A stretch of DNA of 64,000 bases, from positions 372,001 through 436,000 of the forward strand of contig CAMFLR010000003.1 in NCBI GenBank assembly GCA_945957605.1, written 5' to 3'. Position 1 is the first letter of the stretch. Each line of letters begins with the position of its first letter. A program made the position numbers and the translations under genes. Source of the DNA: an uncultured Isosphaeraceae bacterium (GTDB lineage Bacteria > Planctomycetota > Planctomycetia > Isosphaerales > Isosphaeraceae). Under the pieces are notes generated by a model. That model saw only the letters and a program-made list of their open reading frames with translations. It did no database searches and was not told the origin of the DNA. Shown piece by piece: positions 26,846 through 36,330 of the stretch.

Positions 26846-29800
26846 TCATCGATACAGCCAGACTCGCATGAGGGATAGGAGCTGGTCGGTATTCACCGGC
26901 TTGGCGATGTAGTCACTCGCGCCGGCGTCGAGACATTTTTCGCGGTCCCCCTTCATCGCCTTGGCGGTTAGCGCAAGGATCGGCAGCGTGCGGAATTGGG
27001 GAATCCCGCGAATCTCGCGCATTGTCGCATAACCGTCCATTTCGGGCATCATGATGTCCATCAGCACCATATCGACGTCGGTCGAATTCTTGAGCGTGTT
27101 GATCGCCTGGCGGCCGTTCGTCGCTGTCACCACGTCGACGTCGTGCGTCTCAAGAACAGACGTCAGTGCGAAGATGTTTCGCGCATCGTCGTCGACCACC
27201 AGCACCTTCTGGCCTCGGAGAATTTCCTTCGAGTTGTGCAATCGTTCGAGCATCGCCTGCTTCTCGACGGGAAGGTCGGTCACAACACGGTGCAGGAACA
27301 GCGCGGTTTCGTCGAGCAGACGCTCGGGAGAGCGAACATCCTTGAGGACGATGCTCTTGGCCAGCGCCTTGAGGTGCGTTTGCTCCTGATTGGAAAGATC
27401 CTTGCCTGTGAAAACGACGACGGGCACGTTCACAAGCTTCGGTTCGGCATGCATCTTTTCCATCAGGTCGAAGCCGGTCATGTCGGGCAGACGCAGGTCG
27501 AGCACGACGCAATCGAACGCCTTGTCGAGCATCGCGTCGAGCGCCGCAGTTCCGGTGCCAACGGCGGCGATTTCAATATCTTTGTATCCCAAAAGCTCGA
27601 CGATCGAGTTGCGTTCGATCTCGTGATCCTCGACGACGAGCAGCCGCTTGGTGCGTGGGGTGGAGAAGTCCTTGATGCGTTCGAAGGCCGCTTCGAGTCC
27701 GTCGGTCGTGGGGGCCTTGACGATGTACGCAAATGCGCCGTGGGATAGGCCGTGCTGGCGTTCTTCTTCGAGCGTGACAATTTGAACGGGAATGTGACGA
27801 GTTGCCGGATCGAGCTTGAGCTGATTGAGCACGGTCCAGCCGAGCATGTCGGGAAGGAAGATGTCGAGTGAGATGGCGGTGGGGAGAAGCTGTCGCGCCA
27901 GTGCGAGGCCGACGGCTCCCTTCATCGCCACAACGCCCTTGAACCCGCGATCGCGCGTCATGCCGAGCAAAATACGTGCGTAGTGCGGGTCGTCTTCGAT
28001 GATCAGTAGCACCGGGTCGCCGGGCTTAATGGCGTCGCGATCGTCGATAATGTGTTCGTCACGCGCTACGGGAAGCACAGTGTGTTCGCGGACGTTCGAG
28101 GTCGACTCAGTGCTTCGCGGGGCGGGGATAACCGAGCTCGCACCCGAGTAATGAACGGGCAGGTAGAGCGTGAATGTGCTCCCCTGACCATGAACGCTGG
28201 CGAGCTTGATTTCGCCACCGAGCAAGAGTGCCAGTTCACGACTGATCGCCAGGCCAAGGCCCGTACCGCCATACTTACGCGAGGTGCCGGCATCGGCCTG
28301 CTGGAACGCTTCAAAGATGAGCCGCTGCTTGTCGGCCGGAATGCCGATGCCTGTATCTTCGACCGCAAACGCGACCACCGATTGAGCGCGACTGAGAATC
28401 GGATGATCGGCACTCCAGCCGCTCTGCGCGAGATTGACGCGGACGTCGACATGCCCCTGCGACGTGAACTTGACGGCGTTCGAGAGCAGGTTCTTGAGAA
28501 TCTGCTGCAAACGCTTGGGGTCGCTCGTCATCACCGGCGGCAGGCCGTCGGCGAACTTGACGTGGAACGGCAGGCTCTTCGCCTCGGCGACGTGACGGAA
28601 GTTACGGTCGATGTTGTCGCGAAGACCGTTGAAGGGAATCTCTTCGACTTCGACCGTAACCGTTCCCGATTCGATCTTCGACAGGTCGAGAATGTCGTTG
28701 ATGAGGTGGAGAAGGTCGGAGCCCGAAGAGTTGATGTTGCGTGCGAATTCAACCTGCTTGGTAGCCAGGTTGCCGGGAGAGTTTTCCGCAAGTTGCTGGC
28801 TCAAGATCAAAATGGAGTTGAGCGGCGTGCGCAGCTCGTGCGACATATTCGCCAGGAATTCCGACTTGTATTTCGATGTGAGCGCCAGCTCGGCCGCCTT
28901 CTCTTCGAGTGCGTGGCGGGCCTGTTCGACTTCGGAATTCTTGCGTTCGACTTCCGCGTTCTGCTCGGCGAGCAGTTTCGCCTTGGTCCCCAGCTCCTCG
29001 TTCGTGTTCTGCAGTTCGCTCTGCCGCGCCTGGAGTTCGGCCGTAAGCTGCTGCGACTGCATCAGCAGGCCTTCGGTACGCATCGTGGCTTCGATCGTGT
29101 TGAGCACGACACCGATCGACTGCGTGAGCTGGTCGAGGAACGTCAGGTTGACATCCGTGAAGCCGTGGAACGCCGCCAGCTCGATAACCGCCTTCGCCTC
29201 ACCTTCGAACAACACCGGCAGCACGACGACGCTTAACCGGTTTGCCTGACCGAGACTCGACGCAATGGCGATGAAGTCGGCCGGGACGTCGGTGAGCAAG
29301 ATGCGCTTCTTCTCGACGGCGCACTGGCCGACGAGCCCGATTCCCAGCGGAATCGTGTCGCGAAGTGCGCTGTCTTCGCTGTGGGCATAGCTCGAAAGCA
29401 GCTTGAGCTCGGTCTCGCCGTCGGTACCACCTGTGAGGTGATAGATCGTCCCTTGTTGCGCCTTCACGAGCGGAGCAAGCTCGCTCAGGAGCATGCGGCC
29501 GACCGTATTCAGCTCGCGCTGACCTTGCAGCATACTGGTGAACTTGGCCAGGTTCGTCTTGAGCCAGTCTTGCTCGCGATTGCTTTCGGTCGTTTCGCGG
29601 AGGTTGAGAATCATCGTGTTGAGGTTGTCCTTCAACTCGGCGACTTCCCCCTTCGCATCGACCTGAATCGACCGCGTCAGGTCACCCTTCGTTACGGCCG
29701 TGGCGACTTCCGCAATCGCGCGCACCTGTGTCGTGAGATTGGCAGCGAGAAGGTTGACGTTACCCGTCAAATCCTTCCAGGTACCGGCCGCGCCGGGGAC

Positions 29801-32800
29801 GTTCGCCTGTCCGCCGAGCCGGCCGTCGACGCCGACCTCGCGGGCCACGTTCGTCACCTGATCGGCGAAGGTCGCGAGCGTGTCGGTCATGCCGTTGATG
29901 GTATCGGCGAGCGCGGCGACTTCGCCCTTCGCCTGCACGGCGAGGCGTTGCGAAAGATTGCCGTTGGCCACGGCCGTGACGACTTTCACAATCCCGCGCA
30001 CCTGGTCGGTGAGGTTCGACGCCATGTTGTTGACGTTGTCGGTGAGATCCTTCCACGTACCACCAACGCCCGACACCTGCGCCTGACCGCCGAGCTTCCC
30101 TTCGGTACCAACTTCACGCGCCACACGGGTCACTTCACCGGCGAACGAATTGAGCTGGTCGACCATCGTATTGATCGTGTTCTTCAGCTCGAGGATTTCC
30201 CCCTTCACGTCGACTGTGATCTTACGATTCAAGTCACCGCGGGCCACGGCCGTCGTCACCTCGGCGATGTTACGCACCTGAGCCGTCAGGTTCGCACCCA
30301 TCGTATTCACAGAGTCGGTAAGATCTTTCCATGTCCCCGCGACACCGGGCACGACAGCCTGCACGCCGAGTCGCCCTTCGGTACCGACTTCGCGCGCCAC
30401 GCGAGTCACTTCCGACGCGAACGAGCGCAACTGCTCGACCATCGTGTTGATGGTTTCCTTGAGCTGCAAGATTTCGCCACGGACGTCGACGGTGATCTTC
30501 TTCGAGAGGTCACCATTGGCGACGGCGATCGTCACTTCGGCGATGTTACGCACCTGACCGGTGAGGTTCGACGCCATCGAGTTGACGTTGTCGGTAAGGT
30601 CTTTCCACGTTCCCGCCACACCCGAAACCTGGGCCTGACCACCGAGCTTCCCTTCGGTGCCGACTTCACGAGCCACGCGAGTCACTTCCGACGCGAACGC
30701 CGAAAGCTGGTCGACCATCGTGTTCATCGTCTCTTTGAGTTCGAGAATTTCCCCCTTCACGTCGACCGTGATCTTGCGGCTCAAATCACCACGCGCGATT
30801 GCGGTTGCGACGTCGGCGATGTTGCGGACCTGACCGGTGAGGTTCGACGCCATCGAGTTGACGTTGTCGGTGAGGTCTTTCCACGTTCCCGCGACGCCTG
30901 GCACCTGCGCCTGTCCACCGAGCTTGCCGTCGGTGCCGACTTCGCGCGCGACTCGGCTCACTTCGGCGGCGAACGACCGAAGCTGGTCGACCATCGTGTT
31001 GATGGTTTCCTTGAGCTGCAAGATTTCGCCGCGGACGTCGACGGTGATCTTCTTGGAAAGGTCACCATTGGCCACCGCGATCGTCACTTCGGCGATGTTT
31101 CGTACCTGACCGGTGAGGTTGTTGGCCATTGAGTTGACGTTGTCGGTCAGGTCTTTCCACGTTCCCGCGACGCCGAGCACCTTCGCCTGACCGCCGAGTT
31201 TGCCGTCGGTACCGACTTCACGCGCCACGCGGCTCACTTCCGACGCGAACGCGTTGAGCTGGTCGACCATCGTGTTCATGGTCTCTTTGAGCTGAAGGAT
31301 TTCCCCCTTCACCTCGACCGTGATCTTGCGGCTCAAGTCACCACGCGCGATGGCTGTTGCGACGTCGGCGATATTGCGAACCTGGCCGGTGAGGTTTGAC
31401 GCCATGAAGTTGACGTTGTCGGTGAGGTCCTTCCACGTCCCCGCGACGCCCGGCACCTGCGCCTGTCCGCCGAGCTTACCTTCGGTACCGACTTCACGCG
31501 CCACGCGGGTCACTTCGGACGCGAAGCCGTTGAGCTGGTCGACCATCGTATTGATGGTGTTCTTCAACTCGAGGATTTCGCCTTTCACCTCGACCGTGAT
31601 CTTGCGGCTCAAGTCACCTCGGGCGACGGCCGTCGTCACGTCGGCGATGTTTCGCACCTGGCCAGTGAGGTTGTTCGCCATCGAGTTGACGTTGTCGGTA
31701 AGGTCCTTCCACGTACCGGCAACGCCACGTACTTGAGCCTGACCACCGAGCTTTCCTTCGGTACCGACTTCACGCGCGACGCGGGTCACTTCGGAGGCAA
31801 AGCCGTTGAGCTGGTCGACCATCGTGTTGATCGTGTTCTTCAGCTCGAGGATTTCGCCTTTCACATCGACGGTAATTTTCTTCGAGAGGTCTCCGTTCGC
31901 AACGGCGGTGGTCACCTCAGCGATGTTGCGCACCTGCGCAGTGATGTTCGTCGCCATTGCGTTGACGGAGTCGGTGAGGTCTTTCCACGTCCCGGCGACG
32001 CCGCGCACTTCGGCCTGACCACCGAGTTCGCCTTCGGTACCGACTTCACGGGCGACGCGAGTCACTTCGGAGGCAAAACCGTTGAGCTGGTCGACCATCG
32101 TATTGATGGTGTTCTTGAGCTCGAGAATTTCCCCCTTCACGTCGACGGTGATCTTCTTCGACAAGTCACCGTTAGCGACGGCGGTTGTCACTTCAGCGAT
32201 GTTTCGCACCTGACCGGTGAGGTTCGACGCCATGAAGTTGACGTTGTCTGTCAGGTCCTTCCAGGTGCCCGCAACGCCGCGCACTTCGGCCTGTCCGCCG
32301 AGCTTTCCTTCGGTACCGACTTCACGGGCGACGCGAGTCACTTCGGAGGCAAAACCGTTGAGCTGGTCGACCATCGTATTGATGGTGTTCTTGAGCTCGA
32401 GAATTTCGCCCTTCACGTCGACGGTGATCTTGCGCGAAAGGTCTCCCTTGGCGACGGCCGTGGTCACTTCGGCGATGTTTCGCACCTGACCAGTCAGGTT
32501 CGATGCCATCGAGTTCACGGAGTCCGTGAGGTCTTTCCAGGTACCTGCGACACCGGGCACAACCGCTTGTCCACCGAGACGGCCGTCGGTACCGACTTCG
32601 CGCGCCACGCGCGTCACTTCGGACGCAAAGCCGTTGAGCTGGTCGACCATCGTGTTCATGGTCTCTTTCAACTCGAGGATTTCGCCTTTCACGTCGACTG
32701 TGATCTTGCGCGAAAGGTCGCCGCGGGCGACGGCGGTCGTGACGTTGGCGATGTTACGCACCTGCGCGGTGAGGTTGGTCGCCATCGCGTTGACGGAGTC

Positions 32801-33697
32801 GGTGAGGTCTTTCCACGTTCCGGCGACGCCCGGCACGACCGCCTGACCGCCGAGGCGGCCGTCGGTACCTACTTCGCGCGCCACGCGAGTCACTTCGGAT
32901 GCGAACGACCGAAGCTGGTCGACCATCGTGTTGATGGCTTCCTTGAGCTGAAGGATTTCACCGCGCACGTCAACGGTGATCTTCTTCGACAGGTCACCGT
33001 TGGCAACGGCAATCGTCACGTCGGCGATATTTCGCACCTGCGCGGTCAGGTTGCCGGCCATCTGGTTGACCGACTCGGTCAGGTCTTTCCAAACGCCCGA
33101 CACGCCCTTGACCTGCGCCTGGCCGCCAAGCTTTCCTTCGGTGCCGACCTCGCGCGCGACGCGAGTCACTTCCGATGTGAAGACCGAAAGCTGGTCGATC
33201 ATCCGGTTAACGAGGTTCGCCGAGCGCAAGAACTCGCCCTGCAGCGGCCGACCGTCAACCTCGAGTTCCATCGACTGACCCAGGTCACCCTTGGCGACGG
33301 CACCAATCGTGCGCGCAACGTCGGCAGTCGGGCGCACGAGGTCGTCGAGGAGGACGTTGAGCGAGTCGATCGTGTCGGCCCAACCGCCGACGACGCCCGG
33401 CACCGACATGCGCTGCTTAACTCGGCCTTCTTTGCCGACTGTTACGCTTAAGCGGGCCACTTCGCGCGAAATGCGCTCTTCTTGCGCGATGGTTTCGTTG
33501 AACGCTTCGGCGATTCGGCCTTCGGTGCCGGCCCAATCGGTGGGCAGACGTTCCGAAAAATGACCGTCGCGGAAGGCGATGATCGCCGCGAGAATCTTGC
33601 GCAGTCGGGCGTCGCTCATGGTGTCGACGCTTTGGTCCGGCAGAAGCCCATTCGAGAGGGGAGCCGGGTCGCCCAGAACCTGATCGACTTGCTGCAT
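26846..33697 (-). CDS. giant HAMP-array hybrid histidine kinase with three receivers
   Basis: A 2283-residue soluble hybrid kinase. Residues about 120-1380 are tandem HAMP units of exactly 92 residues (core [40 protein letters not shown], then [18 protein letters not shown]...[11 protein letters not shown]); I count about 14, the first and last two diverged. Next come a GAF domain, a long coiled coil, HisKA ([21 protein letters not shown]), HATPase_c ([31 protein letters not shown]) and three receivers with phospho-acceptor Asp in [18 protein letters not shown] and LMDIMMPEM. The layout matches fungal group III (Nik1/Os-1) osmosensing kinases and bacterial relatives. ATG 33697 (MQQVDQVLG) has GGAG 9 nt upstream, better than the frame's first start at 33793. 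The input signal is unknown. Confidence 0.92.
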   Translation of the reverse strand: MQQVDQVLGDPAPLSNGLLPDQSVDTMSDARLRKILAAIIAFRDGHFSERLPTDWAGTEGRIAEAFNETIAQEERISREVARLSVTVGKEGRVKQRMSVPGVVGGWADTIDSLNVLLDDLVRPTADVARTIGAVAKGDLGQSMELEVDGRPLQGEFLRSANLVNRMIDQLSVFTSEVTRVAREVGTEGKLGGQAQVKGVSGVWKDLTESVNQMAGNLTAQVRNIADVTIAVANGDLSKKITVDVRGEILQLKEAINTMVDQLRSFASEVTRVAREVGTDGRLGGQAVVPGVAGTWKDLTDSVNAMATNLTAQVRNIANVTTAVARGDLSRKITVDVKGEILELKETMNTMVDQLNGFASEVTRVAREVGTDGRLGGQAVVPGVAGTWKDLTDSVNSMASNLTGQVRNIAEVTTAVAKGDLSRKITVDVKGEILELKNTINTMVDQLNGFASEVTRVAREVGTEGKLGGQAEVRGVAGTWKDLTDNVNFMASNLTGQVRNIAEVTTAVANGDLSKKITVDVKGEILELKNTINTMVDQLNGFASEVTRVAREVGTEGELGGQAEVRGVAGTWKDLTDSVNAMATNITAQVRNIAEVTTAVANGDLSKKITVDVKGEILELKNTINTMVDQLNGFASEVTRVAREVGTEGKLGGQAQVRGVAGTWKDLTDNVNSMANNLTGQVRNIADVTTAVARGDLSRKITVEVKGEILELKNTINTMVDQLNGFASEVTRVAREVGTEGKLGGQAQVPGVAGTWKDLTDNVNFMASNLTGQVRNIADVATAIARGDLSRKITVEVKGEILQLKETMNTMVDQLNAFASEVSRVAREVGTDGKLGGQAKVLGVAGTWKDLTDNVNSMANNLTGQVRNIAEVTIAVANGDLSKKITVDVRGEILQLKETINTMVDQLRSFAAEVSRVAREVGTDGKLGGQAQVPGVAGTWKDLTDNVNSMASNLTGQVRNIADVATAIARGDLSRKITVDVKGEILELKETMNTMVDQLSAFASEVTRVAREVGTEGKLGGQAQVSGVAGTWKDLTDNVNSMASNLTGQVRNIAEVTIAVANGDLSKKITVDVRGEILQLKETINTMVEQLRSFASEVTRVAREVGTEGRLGVQAVVPGVAGTWKDLTDSVNTMGANLTAQVRNIAEVTTAVARGDLNRKITVDVKGEILELKNTINTMVDQLNSFAGEVTRVAREVGTEGKLGGQAQVSGVGGTWKDLTDNVNNMASNLTDQVRGIVKVVTAVANGNLSQRLAVQAKGEVAALADTINGMTDTLATFADQVTNVAREVGVDGRLGGQANVPGAAGTWKDLTGNVNLLAANLTTQVRAIAEVATAVTKGDLTRSIQVDAKGEVAELKDNLNTMILNLRETTESNREQDWLKTNLAKFTSMLQGQRELNTVGRMLLSELAPLVKAQQGTIYHLTGGTDGETELKLLSSYAHSEDSALRDTIPLGIGLVGQCAVEKKRILLTDVPADFIAIASSLGQANRLSVVVLPVLFEGEAKAVIELAAFHGFTDVNLTFLDQLTQSIGVVLNTIEATMRTEGLLMQSQQLTAELQARQSELQNTNEELGTKAKLLAEQNAEVERKNSEVEQARHALEEKAAELALTSKYKSEFLANMSHELRTPLNSILILSQQLAENSPGNLATKQVEFARNINSSGSDLLHLINDILDLSKIESGTVTVEVEEIPFNGLRDNIDRNFRHVAEAKSLPFHVKFADGLPPVMTSDPKRLQQILKNLLSNAVKFTSQGHVDVRVNLAQSGWSADHPILSRAQSVVAFAVEDTGIGIPADKQRLIFEAFQQADAGTSRKYGGTGLGLAISRELALLLGGEIKLASVHGQGSTFTLYLPVHYSGASSVIPAPRSTESTSNVREHTVLPVARDEHIIDDRDAIKPGDPVLLIIEDDPHYARILLGMTRDRGFKGVVAMKGAVGLALARQLLPTAISLDIFLPDMLGWTVLNQLKLDPATRHIPVQIVTLEEERQHGLSHGAFAYIVKAPTTDGLEAAFERIKDFSTPRTKRLLVVEDHEIERNSIVELLGYKDIEIAAVGTGTAALDAMLDKAFDCVVLDLRLPDMTGFDLMEKMHAEPKLVNVPVVVFTGKDLSNQEQTHLKALAKSIVLKDVRSPERLLDETALFLHRVVTDLPVEKQAMLERLHNSKEILRGQKVLVVDDDARNIFALTSVLETHDVDVVTATNGRQAINTLKNSTDVDMVLMDIMMPEMDGYATMREIRGIPQFRTLPILALTAKAMKGDREKCLDAGASDYIAKPVNTDQLLSLMRVWLYR
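29650..33055 (-). repeat. 276-bp tandem coding repeats (HAMP array)
   Basis: These are in-frame tandem repeats of 276 bp encoding the 92-residue HAMP units. Neighbouring units are near-identical in DNA: about 100 nt starting at 32031 recur exactly at 32307, 276 bp further on. Such identity invites unequal recombination and copy-number change, and could also cause assembly collapse. Confidence 0.85.
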
Positions 33698-34220
33698 GGT
33701 GCGATTCTCCGCGAAATGATGCGATAAGAACCATCCTATCACGGTTCGCACGCGAGGATATACACCTCTACACACAAGCGGTCGCCAGCGCATGAAAGGT
33801 GAAATCGATCGCGCTTTCGATCGCTATTTCATTTCCGGGATTGCAGATCGGGCGTCGAATTTCTTCGTTCAAAGCGACAGTGTCGAATTTGGCAGCATAT
33901 TTAAACGACTGAACGGTCAGAAATGAAAGCAGGGTGAATAGGAGTCAGCGTGTGCCAACGCGAAGCGAGCGAAGTTTCAAGGGCAGGAAGGAATTGTTGT
34001 GGTGTCAACAGATCAGAATGCGAGTAGAAAAGAATTCAAGAGTTCAAACAAAAGTTGAGGGATTTCTGGGCTGGCAAGCATTGCGAAGCGAACCGAAAAC
34101 TCTTCGAAAAGCATAAACGGCACCAACCAAATTTCAGTCACACGTGGTGTGCTGAACGCCTGGTCGTGCCGTTCAAATCTGCAGATCGCCGAGTACGTCT
34201 TCACAGACGTTTAGGACAAA
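33698..34220. other. gene-free stretch upstream of HAMP kinase
   Basis: This 523-bp, comparatively AT-rich gap must contain the promoter of the giant kinase (minus strand). No ORF of quality is seen. A GNRA-type hairpin ACGTCT-TCAC-AGACGT (34195-34210) lies just downstream of the tRNA gene on the minus strand and could mark the end of that transcript. Confidence 0.4.
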
Positions 34221-34294
<74 letters not shown>

Positions 34295-34304
34295 GACTGA
34301 GGGC

Positions 34305-34333
34305 ATTATAAATCGCCCCGCGGGTGAATGGAA
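34305..34333 (-). promoter_or_regulatory. candidate sigma-70 promoter of tRNA-Arg
   Basis: On the minus strand a perfect TATAAT (34310-34305) lies 10 nt before the mature tRNA 5' end. A weak -35 (TTCCAT, 34333-34328) is 17 bp upstream. The -10 is convincing; the -35 matches only three of six consensus bases. Confidence 0.5.
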
Positions 34334-34386
34334 GACCCCAGTGGTCCAAAATGGTTCGAACTCGTGTTGGCACTCGATGTTGCAGG

Positions 34387-35418
34387 TCAAACGTCCAGCG
34401 TTTTTCCTTCCTCGGCCGAGAGATAACCGGTCCAGATCACGTCCATCGTCCGAAGCGCATCGGTGCCACGGGTTTCGTGTTCGGTGCCGTCGATCAAGCC
34501 GTCGATAAAGTGCGTTTGCGTCAGGAGATAACCCTGCACGTAAACCTCATTTTGCGCGGGCAACTCAACCTCGATCCGCTGTTGTACTCCATTGTTCCTC
34601 ACGAGTAGCAACGAACCGTCGGTCTGAAGCTTCAGTGCTCCCGTGGTTCCTTCCACGACGGTCTCGTTGATCGCCCATTCGGGGCGGGCGTGGTCGGCGG
34701 GAGCGCACCAGCTCATGTCGAGCAGGCCGAGCGTGCCGCCATTGAAATAGAGCGAAAGTGTGGCGATATCTTCGCCGAGTGTTTTCGTCCCAGCGCGAGA
34801 GATGGTGGCCGAAACGGTTTGGACTTCGCCGATCAGGAAACGCGAGGTGTCAACGAGGTGGCAGCCCATCTCGATCAGGATCAGCCGTTTCATGTCGGCG
34901 AAGTAAGGCTGAAGCGTAAAACCGTCGGGCCGCAAGGCGCGAGTCTCACGATGGGACATTCGGATGCGGATCGGGTGGCCGATCGTGCCGGCGTCGATCT
35001 CCTGGCGCATCCTGCGATACCAGGGGCGGAAGCGCCAGTTTTCGTGAACCATGAAGCGAACGCCAGCGTTATCGCAGACTTCGATCATCTTGCGAAGGAT
35101 CGGCCGGGTGAGCGCAACAGGTTTCTGGCAAAGCACATGCACGCCGTGATGCGCGGCCATTTCGACGAGATCGCGGTGCGAGTCGGGACGGGTGCAGATT
35201 TCCACGAAATCGAGTTGGCTGTCGTCGAACATTTCCTCGGGCGACGTGAAGCGTTTTGCGCCCGGGACGCGCGACGCGGCGGCGCTCAGTTTTGATTGAT
35301 CGAGGTCGCACACGGCGACGATTTTTGCGCGGGGCGCTTTCGCCCAGGCTTCGAGATGGAATTGCGAGACGTATCCACATCCAACGACCGCGCCACGGAG
35401 CGGGGGCGTGAGGGCCAT
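34387..35418 (-). CDS. Gfo/Idh/MocA family oxidoreductase
   Basis: A 343-residue NAD(P)-dependent oxidoreductase of the glucose-fructose oxidoreductase/inositol dehydrogenase family. The Rossmann domain begins GAVVGCGYVSQFHLEAW and continues with VAVCDLDQSK. The usual EKP active-site motif reads QKP (VLCQKPVAL, about residues 96-104), keeping the catalytic Lys. The C-terminal alpha/beta domain includes EMGCHLVDTSRFLIG with the conserved His-Asp pair. The substrate is probably a sugar or inositol derivative but cannot be named. It ends about 90 bp before the tRNA-Arg gene on the same strand. Confidence 0.9.
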   Translation of the reverse strand: MALTPPLRGAVVGCGYVSQFHLEAWAKAPRAKIVAVCDLDQSKLSAAASRVPGAKRFTSPEEMFDDSQLDFVEICTRPDSHRDLVEMAAHHGVHVLCQKPVALTRPILRKMIEVCDNAGVRFMVHENWRFRPWYRRMRQEIDAGTIGHPIRIRMSHRETRALRPDGFTLQPYFADMKRLILIEMGCHLVDTSRFLIGEVQTVSATISRAGTKTLGEDIATLSLYFNGGTLGLLDMSWCAPADHARPEWAINETVVEGTTGALKLQTDGSLLLVRNNGVQQRIEVELPAQNEVYVQGYLLTQTHFIDGLIDGTEHETRGTDALRTMDVIWTGYLSAEEGKTLDV

Positions 35419-35763
35419 GACGGCATCCTCCTCGTTGATGATTTCGGATAGAAGAGTGGGATGAAGGCGGCGAACTCAGGAATCTCGGCGCGGTGACGCA
35501 GCCAGGGCGCCGGGCTGATCTCAATAGACCCGAGCGGGCGGCAAAGGTCCATGATCCGCCGCTCCGAATTTGGCCGGGTGCTTCACAACGTACACGATGT
35601 CGACGAAACAGCGCGTCTCTTAAAGGGATAGATTTATCGGCTTGATGATTCGCCCAGACAGCAGACGCAAATCGGCCGTGCGGAAGTATGATGTCCTAAG
35701 TAGGATAGAGCCTCGTATCCTTCGATGAGTCGCTGAAGTCGTAGACTGTGGCTGACTAACGAA
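35419..35763. other. gene-free divergent region with short palindromes
   Basis: This 345-bp gap separates the Gfo/Idh/MocA gene from the ECF sigma gene. It holds a small palindrome TCCTA-AG-TAGGA (35694-35705), and AGGATA pairs with TATCCT immediately downstream. These lie about 55-70 bp before the sigma start and could be operator sites. No gene is seen. Confidence 0.4.
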
Positions 35764-36330
35764 ATGAGTGAACTCACGCTGCTTCTGAACGCCGCGGATG
35801 CGGGCGATCGGCAAGCCGCAGCCCAATTGCTGCCATTAGTTTACGGCGAACTCCGCCGCCTTGCGGCTGCGCGCCTGGCCGCCGAACCCTCGGGCCATAC
35901 GCTGCAACCGACGGCGCTGGTTCACGAGGCATATGTGCGGCTCGTCGAGTCTCCGGGCGGCGAAAAGTGGGACCATCGTGGGCATTTTTTCGCGGCCGCC
36001 GCGGAGGCAATGCGGCGAATTCTCATCGACAATGCGCGACGAAAAGCGGCGGTCCGTCACGGTGGTGGGATGGAACGGCGAGTCCTGGAATCGGATGCCG
36101 CGGCGTCGCCAGAACCGCGCGAAGACCTGCTTGCGCTCGACGAGGCGCTCGATCGGCTGGCCGAGGAAGACCCGCTCAAGGCGAATCTCGTCAAACTCCG
36201 CTACTTCGCGGGCCTGAGTCTCGCCGAGGCAGCTGACGTGCTGGAAATCTCGGAGCGCACTGCAGGACGACACTGGGCCTATGCCCGGGCATGGTTGCGA
36301 CGCGCAGTTGAAGGCGGATCGCTGTCATGA
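35764..36330 (+). CDS. ECF sigma factor (TIGR02999-like)
   Basis: A 188-residue ECF-subfamily sigma factor of the planctomycete/acidobacterial type that pairs with Ser/Thr kinases. Region 2 reads LLPLVYGELRRLAAARLAAEPSGHTLQPTALVHEAYVRLV, the family hallmark, followed by RGHFFAAAAEAMRRILIDNARRKAA. Region 4 (LVKLRYFAGLSLAEAADVLEISERTAGRHWAYARAWLRR) is the HTH that binds the -35. The stop overlaps the kinase start in an ATGA junction, so expression is coupled. Kinase control of the sigma factor is the expected mechanism; this is inference. Confidence 0.93.
   Translation: MSELTLLLNAADAGDRQAAAQLLPLVYGELRRLAAARLAAEPSGHTLQPTALVHEAYVRLVESPGGEKWDHRGHFFAAAAEAMRRILIDNARRKAAVRHGGGMERRVLESDAAASPEPREDLLALDEALDRLAEEDPLKANLVKLRYFAGLSLAEAADVLEISERTAGRHWAYARAWLRRAVEGGSLS

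Noticed and set aside
29650..33055. Regular repeats considered as a CRISPR array
   Set aside because: The units are 276 bp, contiguous without unique spacers, and encode in-frame HAMP domains.
28052..33451. Long plus-strand frames (394, 583 and 572 codons) opposite the HAMP kinase
   Set aside because: They are antisense shadows of the repeated coding sequence; His/Arg/Asp-rich without family motifs or ribosome-binding sites.
34366..34382. TGGCAC...TTGCA resembling a -24/-12 promoter
   Set aside because: The GG-to-GC spacing is 11 instead of 10 and it lies next to the 3' end of a convergent gene with no plausible downstream target.
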